Positions 61,801 to 64,000 of a stretch of DNA of 64,000 bases are shown one piece after another. The DNA is taken from the NCBI GenBank assembly GCA_035771165.1, contig JAWNZC010000471.1, positions 186,001-250,000 on the forward strand. The letters are read 5' to 3'. Position 1 is the stretch's first letter. Each line of letters opens with the position of its first letter. The notes under the pieces were generated by a model, which was given only the letters and a program-made list of their open reading frames with translations, had not been told where the DNA came from and made no database searches. The translations under genes were made by a program, and so were the position numbers. This DNA comes from Paragorgia papillata. Taxonomy: Eukaryota > Cnidaria > Anthozoa > Scleralcyonacea > Coralliidae.

Positions 61801-63682
61801 CATTATCTAGTTTTTTTATGAAATGGGACTAAGAAATGTGCCCCACCCCAAGAAGACAAACAAAAACCCAGTATAGATAGGGTTAAACGACCTTCAAAAA
61901 CTCAATAATTCCCATGGATTACAACACAAAGGAAATCAGCACCAATGTCCGTGGTTTTAGATCTGATAAAAAATTCTCCTGATTTATGTGAACTTTAGCT
62001 TTGGTTTTTTCGGCTTAGACAACGTTATATTTCAAAATTACTACGCCAATAAAATTATCAAATAGGTAGCTATTCAAAACATTCGCAGTACGTGTTTCAT
62101 CGGATTTAAAACACTCGGCTATCGCTTCGTGTTTTAAATCTGGTAAAACATGTTTTAAATATTACGACTACAGTGGAGCCTCACTATAACACGGTAGTTG
62201 GGGTCCTTAAAGTGCTTATGAAACGAAAATTAAGTTTGTCTTATTTGAAAGTACTTTTAAAATGACAGAGTAACATCTTTTGCAGTTTTTTGTTTCGTTG
62301 CTTTGTTTTTAAGATATCACAGTTTCTTTTAAAAGCGACACTAACCAGTGACGTCACAACGTGCATAATGACTTACCAGGAAAGGTTATATATCTTTTCT
62401 ATTATAAGACGGAATCACTTCGAAGCAATTATGTGTGTGTGTTTGTTTTTCTCTTACAACAACAAAAATATACATTTTCAACTGATTCCGTTTAATAATA
62501 GCAAAGATATATAACCTTTCCCAGTAAGTCATTATGCACGTAGTGATGTCACTGGTTAGTTTCACATATCAAACAAACTGAAATATCTCAACAACGAAGC
62601 AAGGAAACAAAAAACAGCAAAAGATGTTACTTTGTCATTTCAAAAGTACTTTCAAATAAGACAAAATTAATTTTCGTTTCATAAGCACTTTAAGCCGGTT
62701 TTCCACTAGGCGATTTTTTTCGCGCGAAGCGACTTTCTTTTGTTCGAATTCAATAGATTTCTGATTAGTTCCAGCTCAGAGCTCATGAGACAAAAGAAAA
62801 AGTCGCTTCGCGCGAAAAAAGTCGCCTAGTGGAAAACCGGCTTTAGTGGTGACCGCGTTATAAATGAAGTGCGTTATTGCGAGGTACGGCCAAATATCTC
62901 GTTCCCAGTACTCTTCCCACTCAGTTCTGGCGCAATATTGTGGGCTGAGTACCGGGAGCGAGATTGAGTACTGCTAGAAGCACTTTCTGTTCGATTCTAG
63001 CAATCCAAATCGTGACTGAAGAAGTTTGAACACCGCTCAAGACAGACTTCAACAAAATGGAATTGAAATAAGATTTTTGAGCATGGTTTTCATTTCTCGC
63101 AATGATCGTACTGCCGTGTTGTCGTTTTATCTTGTAATGCTTGCCATTATTCAGGATGATCAGCGATCGTCAGCCGACAAGATCAAATTGTCTCCAATGA
63201 GCAAAATAGAAACTTCAGTTTCAGCGTCATATTACACATCAATTCTGTCTCTATTTTGCGGAATTTAGCGGTCCGTGGTGAACTTTAGTACTGTTGGTAA
63301 ACATAAGTATAAGTCGTCAAATGACAAACCAGGAAAAGTAAAATTTTGGGGTCCAAGGATCAACCGCGTTATACCAAGTCACGCGTTATAACGATGCGTG
63401 CTATAGCGAGGCTTCACTGTATATTGCTCTAAAACTACGTCTAGAATACTTTTTATTTCAAATAACGACGGCTGCCATCTATATCGTGAATGAACTAAGT
63501 TGTTTGGGCGTCGGTAATTAAACAAGCTTAGTTATAAGATTTTATTTTAGGCTAAAATCGTGCCTTCTGGTTTTTATGGGTTTTTTTATTTGCAGGCTTT
63601 AGAAGAAGCGCAGCAAGCCATTCAGCAACTTTTTGCAAGAATTATCGACATCAAAGACAAGGCTGAGAAGTCAGAACAAATG
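40732..63682 (+). CDS. VPS53, GARP/EARP tethering-complex subunit, N-terminal 125 residues (5 exons)
   Basis: The spliced frame reads from [12 protein letters not shown] through [42 protein letters not shown] and [13 protein letters not shown] to [12 protein letters not shown], the conserved N-terminus of Vps53. The protein works with Vps51, Vps52 and Vps54 (GARP) or VPS50 (EARP) to tether endosome-derived vesicles at the trans-Golgi or recycling endosomes. This region forms part of the N-terminal coiled-coil bundle that assembles the complex. All five exons join in frame, with intron phases 0, 0, 2, 0, 0. The full protein is usually about 800 residues, so most exons lie right of the window. 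The four complete introns (5.1, 10.6, 4.0 and 2.9 kb) are largely transposable-element sequence. Confidence 0.95.
40947..41088. repeat. Hairpin repeat with GGGCTCCACTCGAAACGTC
   Basis: TTGAGCAAAGTGAAAAGGCG pairs with the CACTTTGCTCTAT side near 41070-41088. A related, partly inverted stretch lies at 47897-47990 (GAAGGGCTCCGTTCGAAACG on the minus strand) and a fragment at 49028-49065. Confidence 0.65.
41646..41765 (+). mobile_element. tRNA-derived SINE with foldable cloverleaf head
   Basis: 41646-41717 folds as a tRNA: GTTCCAG/CTGGAGC acceptor stem, GCTC/GAGC D stem, an anticodon arm with loop CTGGCAT (GGC in the anticodon position) and a GTGGG/CCCAT T stem. It is followed by a SINE body, TTTTTCTCTGAGTTTAACTT, shared with 16380-16440, so it is a SINE and not a working tRNA gene. 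It lacks the G3:U70 pair of tRNA-Ala. Confidence 0.82.
42258..42690. mobile_element. Foldback of the CTTGCTTCGTTTTTGAGAT family
   Basis: Arms of about 110 bp (42258-42370 and 42600-42690) share GCAGTTTTTGGTTTCCTTGC. An inner inverted pair, AAGTTACATATCTTTGCTAT, adds to the stem. The outer ends are eroded. Confidence 0.75.
43965..44115. repeat. Eroded repeat with a long G-run
   Basis: GGGTGGCACTGGCAGGACTG, a run of about 18 G, then GGACTGGGGGCATGC. Similar strings occur at 32980-33020 and near 44500-44545 (C-rich complement). Probably remnants of a hAT-like family. Confidence 0.4.
44123..44355. mobile_element. TIR element, AGGGCCTTTTACA ends, GCCATGGCTTA motif
   Basis: TTAT lies on both sides (44119-44122 and 44356-44359). 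GCCATGGCTTAAATAAG near the left end pairs with TTTAAGCCATGGCTTA near the right. AGCTTATTT motifs recur in both orientations. Confidence 0.65.
44666..44984. mobile_element. CAACA-motif TTA element, left TIR eroded
   Basis: Same family as 26051 and 46200. The right end GTATTACCTCACCT is followed by TTA. The left TIR has lost several bases. Confidence 0.75.
45373..45853. mobile_element. 481-bp foldback in VPS53 intron 1
   Basis: Arms of about 230 bp run from TAAAGTGGTTCTC to the centre and back, containing ACAAACTTCACACGTAAAAT and TATGACGTCATA in both arms. The right end is 51 bp from exon 2. A transcript would form a long intramolecular duplex. Confidence 0.87.
45905..45985 (+). CDS. VPS53 exon 2
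   Basis: Acceptor TTGCAG, 27 codons VFHSDDP to FPTEQ, donor GTATGA. It is tightly hemmed in: a foldback element ends 51 bp upstream and a duplicated repeat starts 20 bp downstream. Confidence 0.96.
46006..46200 (+). repeat. Tandem pair of 90-bp units
   Basis: 46006-46095 and 46111-46200 differ by only one or two bases, separated by 15 bp. Each begins CACTTTGAAGCC and ends GGCCTCAAAGTG, that is, with inverted ends. CCAGACGATTTTATTC inside links it to the dispersed repeats at 34014 and 37525. Confidence 0.93.
46200..46515. mobile_element. TTA-flanked AGGTGAGGTAATACG element (CAACA motif)
   Basis: TTA at 46197-46199 and 46516-46518. The best-bounded of four copies. The interior repeats GTTGCAA / TTGCAAC and CCACCCACCTTAAACATTGT with its complement. 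Confidence 0.88.
46545..46650. mobile_element. Left half of the AGCCGGTTTTCCACT family
   Basis: AGCCGGGTTTCCACTGGCG and GCGCGAAGCGA, then GTCTTATGAGCTCTCA, match the intact 150-bp element at 62693-62842. The right TIR is missing. Confidence 0.65.
46905..47165. repeat. Degenerate ACGTTACGCTACGTTATAAG repeats
   Basis: About ten irregular units of 20-25 bp. Directly after, GCCGGCTAGCGGCGTGAAAAT is duplicated at 47170-47215. Confidence 0.75.
47990..48679. mobile_element. TAA-flanked TIR element, TCGTAAGAATCGGGGA motif, split by a LINE 3' end
   Basis: TAA at 47987-47989 and 48680-48682. CTCACTTGTCGTAAGATCG at the left pairs with the GCGACAAGTGAC side at the right. CGTAAGAATCGGGGA and variants recur about eight times in both orientations. 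A LINE tail occupies about 48297-48570. Confidence 0.72.
48297..48401 (+). pseudogene. 5'-truncated LINE, last 34 codons of ORF2
   Basis: [20 protein letters not shown] to RFILT and a stop resembles the extreme C-terminus of CR1/L2-like reverse-transcriptase proteins (the LWNSLP...SFKxxLK pattern). An AT-rich 3' tail follows to about 48570. Confidence 0.65.
49251..50048. mobile_element. Foldback, TCGGCACTAGATCATGG ends
   Basis: Arms of about 80 bp contain GATACGGACAAATA and AGCGGAGAACCTGCGCGTCA. The outer flanks on both sides carry ACCCGGGTTAGC, so the insertion probably split an ACCCGGGTTAGC-type element. The central frames match nothing I know. Confidence 0.8.
50828..51126 (+). mobile_element. 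tRNA-derived SINE (Glu-like head) with conserved 3' core
   Basis: Box A TGGCACAGTGG and box B GGTTCGATTCC bracket an anticodon loop CTTTCAC (TTC, Glu-like). The body contains TTTCCTCCGGGTACTCCGG, reminiscent of the V-SINE conserved core, and ends in (GTTTA)n at 51101-51126. Confidence 0.85.
51128..51454 (+). pseudogene. 5'-truncated LINE, C-terminal 108 codons of ORF2
   Basis: [16 protein letters not shown] through [36 protein letters not shown] and [10 protein letters not shown] to a TAA at 51452-51454. This is the C-terminal region after the reverse-transcriptase domain of CR1/L2-type LINEs. It is open without frameshifts, so the insertion is fairly young. A 3' tail continues to about 51595 and abuts the SINE's (GTTTA)n tail. 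Confidence 0.85.
51645..52087. mobile_element. Element made of GAACAACATTGTTC palindromic motifs
   Basis: It is bounded by GCGTAAAAATCTCGCACG at the left and TGCGTTTTTACCCCC at the right. The whole interior repeats AACAAC/GTTGTT motifs (TGAACAACTTGTTGACA and variants) about 20 times. TAA follows the right end. The left end is less clear. Confidence 0.65.
52172..52242. repeat. Hairpin, GTTATTTACCG ends, CCGTATAGAGAAATATT centre
   Basis: A perfect central palindrome around CGTATAGAGAAATATTTC, with outer arms GTTATTTACCG / CGGTAAATAAC. Confidence 0.85.
53158..53460. mobile_element. 303-bp foldback, CAGAATAGAAATACAACC ends
   Basis: Perfect 32-bp terminal repeats and an inner inverted pair ACGCAATCCTGGCAAGTTCC. 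Outer GCGGTCCGTATCG (53143) and CGATACGGACCGC (53484) show it inserted inside another hairpin. Confidence 0.87.
53607..53839. mobile_element. TIR element, TTCAAATTATGAAGCTTAAC ends
   Basis: Terminal inverted repeats of about 35 bp. The interior holds two tandem copies of GGTTTAGGGTTTCCGGGGGG near 53712-53760. Confidence 0.8.
54937..55163. mobile_element. 227-bp single-unit relative of the 12908-14412 element
   Basis: The ends are GGGGCTGTTTACATATGAGCC and its complement, flanked by TTA and TAA. The interior (reverse orientation) matches the duplicated unit at 14048-14380, including TGATTAGGATCTCACTGTGC. Confidence 0.85.
55237..55657. mobile_element. TAA-flanked TIR element, ACCCGGGTTG motif family
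   Basis: TAA at 55234-55236 and 55658-55660. The ends are GGGGGCCTTTACACGAGCC and the exact complement. ACCCGGGTTG and variants recur more than ten times. Confidence 0.9.
55671..56128. mobile_element. GAGAGCTTAAGCATA TIR element, copy 1
   Basis: The ends pair over about 45 bp (GAGAGCTTAAGCATACAGGC with its complement). TAATA is on both sides (55666-55670 and 56129-56133). Copy 2 at 58629-59107 is in inverse orientation. Subterminal CCACGGACGGCG / ACACGGACGGTG distinguish the two ends. Confidence 0.85.
56541..56590 (+). CDS. VPS53 exon 3
   Basis: Acceptor [25 protein letters not shown] plus two bases of an Arg codon, donor GTGAGG. Confidence 0.95.
56640..56845 (+). mobile_element. 5S rRNA-derived SINE (SINE3 type), plus strand
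   Basis: AAGTTAAGCCCGGTTAGACG, GGTTAGTACTTGGATGGGTG and CTTGGGAATGACC match 5S rRNA from about position 45 to 103, including the box C region. The 5' part and the tail (TTCGAGGTTTTTTCGCCGGG and TTCTCAGG) match the copy at 27735-27915. Confidence 0.88.
57008..57275 (+). repeat. About 42-bp minisatellite GTCACGGATCTCCAGG, block 1
   Basis: Six or seven units of GGAGCGTGTCCACTTTGAC and TAGGTCACGGATCTCCAGG. It continues at 58416-58560 and 59675-59945, the blocks being separated by two transposon insertions. Confidence 0.9.
57276..58415. mobile_element. 1.14-kb TIR element with 11-bp target duplication, MULE-like
   Basis: GGGCTGAAGGC is present at 57265-57275 and 58416-58426. The ends AGAGGTACGAAGGTC and the complement AGAGGAGGTACGAAAGGTC pair over about 35 bp. 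An 11-bp duplication fits Mutator-like elements. No transposase domain is recognised. Confidence 0.78.
58416..58560 (+). repeat. 42-bp minisatellite, block 2
   Basis: Three to four diverged units (GGCGTGTCCACTTTGACCAG, TCACAGATTTCCAGGG). Confidence 0.8.
58629..59107. mobile_element. GAGAGCTTAAGCATA TIR element, copy 2
   Basis: Same family as 55671-56128, reversed, with TAATA again on both sides (58624-58628 and 59108-59112). Internal similarity includes CATAGCCTATG-like and AACAACGATGACAGGC regions. Confidence 0.85.
59116..59590. mobile_element. Foldback with about 180-bp arms
   Basis: GAACGCATTGCGAACG / CGTTCGCAATGCGTTC, then CTAGGGCATG and ATTGTGCGCATGGACAAGGC in both arms. The loop is about 100 bp. 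Confidence 0.85.
59675..59945 (+). repeat. 42-bp minisatellite, block 3
   Basis: Five to six diverged units of GGCGTGTCCACTTTGACCAG and CACGGATCTCCAGGG. Confidence 0.85.
60359..60499. repeat. Foldback with TTACGGTAAAATATTAAACC arms
   Basis: AATAACCTCG at the left and CGGTTATT at the right. TATTAAACCGAGGTCTTG and its complement form the stem. Related to 20204-20343. It lies about 100 bp upstream of VPS53 exon 4. Confidence 0.8.
60603..60669 (+). CDS. VPS53 exon 4
   Basis: Acceptor TTTTCACCTAG. The first G completes the Arg codon, then [20 protein letters not shown] and RQ. Donor GTAGTG. Found by looking for the segment between exons 3 and 5; both the phases and the conserved RGQTNVG confirm it. 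Confidence 0.95.
60841..61652. mobile_element. 812-bp element with perfect 41-bp TIRs in VPS53 intron 4
   Basis: It starts CTGCCTCCTCCACAGGCCC, with the exact complement at the right end. AATTGAGAG (60832-60840) and AATTGGGAG (61653-61661) look like a 9-bp target duplication with one change. GCAGGCCCTCTC-type strings recur subterminally. Confidence 0.88.
61665..62160. other. Intronic stretch, mostly unassigned
   Basis: No exon or clean element up to about 62015. From there to 62160 is the diverged copy of the repeat at 8650-8800 (CAAAATTACTACGCCAAT, AAAACACTCGGCTATCGC). Confidence 0.5.
62211..62689. mobile_element. AGTGCTTATGAAACG foldback with TTAA duplication
   Basis: TTAA at 62207-62210 and 62690-62693. 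Arms of about 150 bp share AGATGTTACTTTGTCATTT and ACGAAGCAAGGAAAC. The best-preserved member of the family seen at 22914, 24491 and 42258. Confidence 0.9.
62693..62842. mobile_element. 150-bp TTA-flanked MITE, AGCCGGTTTTCCACTAGG ends
   Basis: TTA at 62690-62692 and 62843-62845. The TIRs pair over about 40 bp, including TCGCGCGAAGCGAC. Inserted at the TTAA edge of the foldback. Confidence 0.9.
63596..63682 (+). CDS. VPS53 exon 5
   Basis: Acceptor TTATTTGCAG, 29 codons [13 protein letters not shown] to KAEKSEQM, donor GTATGA. The next exon is beyond the window. Confidence 0.96.
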
Positions 63683-63710
63683 GTATGACAGTAAAACAGT
63701 ATTTATTCTT

Positions 63711-63880
63711 GGTGGTGGTGGTGGTAGTGGTGGTGGTGGTAGTGGTAGTGGTGGTGGTGGTGGTAGTGGTGGTGGTAGTAGTGGTGGTGGTAGTTGTAGT
63801 GCTGGTGGTAGTGGTAGTGGTGTTGCTAGTGGTGGGTATTGGTGGTGGTGGTTGTAGTGGTGTTGGTAGTGCTGGTGCTG
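63711..63880. repeat. (GGT)n-rich trinucleotide tract
   Basis: GGTGGTGGTAGTGGTGGT-type repeats starting about 30 bp after the VPS53 exon 5 donor. Long Val, Gly/Ser or Thr frames there are artefacts. Confidence 0.97.
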
Positions 63881-64000
63881 ATACAATCATGGCCAGAAAT
63901 AATTGGGACAGCAGTGCAAATGAAGAGTCTGGTAGCCTCACACAAGAAAAACTAAATATATCGCCTTGAATCCTTACCTAACAATCTCTCCCCTCCCCCC

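Larger units (their letters stand above)
62171..63419. mobile_element. pogo/Tigger-like element with two nested insertions
   Basis: The ends are CAGTGGAGCCTCACTATAAC and the complement CAGTGAAGCCTCGCTATAGC, with TA on both sides (62169-62170 and 63420-63421). The remainder (62846-63419) matches 35815-36314 plus about 125 extra bases. A TTAA foldback and a TTA MITE lie inside. Confidence 0.85.

Noticed and set aside
63633..63969. Gly/Ser, Val or Thr homopolymer frames in the GGT trinucleotide tract
   Set aside because: Microsatellite lying after the exon 5 donor.

Overview
This is a gene-poor, AT-rich eukaryotic window. It has spliced genes with GT-AG introns, tRNA- and 5S-derived SINEs, LINE remnants and a very high density of small terminal-inverted-repeat (TIR) DNA elements. 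The gene content is animal-like. The repeat style looks to me most like an anthozoan cnidarian (coral or anemone), but that is an impression from memory and the sequence does not prove it.

Three protein-coding genes can be supported. (1) The last three exons of a gamma-glutamyltransferase (GGT, + strand, 9484-11659), including the catalytic Thr and the full C-terminal half of the small subunit. Its 5' exons must lie left of the window. (2) A C2H2 zinc-finger gene on the minus strand (34997-28061), which I assembled as four coding exons joined by three phase-1 introns into a 354-residue protein with three zinc fingers and an AT-hook-like motif. (3) The first five coding exons of VPS53 (+ strand, from 40732), a subunit of the GARP/EARP tethering complexes. 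These encode 125 residues spread over 23 kb, and the gene runs off the right edge. The zinc-finger gene and VPS53 are head to head.

Layout: 1-6838 is an almost perfectly homogeneous 431-bp satellite (about 16 copies) whose monomer contains a long hairpin. It probably sits in a GGT intron. 6.9-9.5 kb is a nest of TIR elements. 9.5-11.7 kb is the GGT 3' end, with introns filled by a CGAA microsatellite and an 18-bp minisatellite. 11.8-28 kb is nested TIR/foldback elements and SINEs with no convincing host gene, apart from one short coding-like segment carried inside a TIR element (17493-17678). 28-35 kb is the zinc-finger gene, with a 5-kb intron containing minisatellites and two cleanly bounded hAT-type elements. 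35-40.6 kb is AT-rich intergenic DNA. 40.7 kb to the end is VPS53, with introns packed with TIR elements, SINEs, a LINE 3' end and a 40-bp minisatellite split by two insertions.

The most notable content is the mobile-element landscape. Many distinct families share one architecture: a TTA/TAA target duplication, a short TIR head, and an interior built from a family-specific motif of 8-16 bp repeated in both orientations. Several insertions can be ordered in time because target duplications survive. I saw no CRISPR array, operon, bacterial gene or virus-derived gene.
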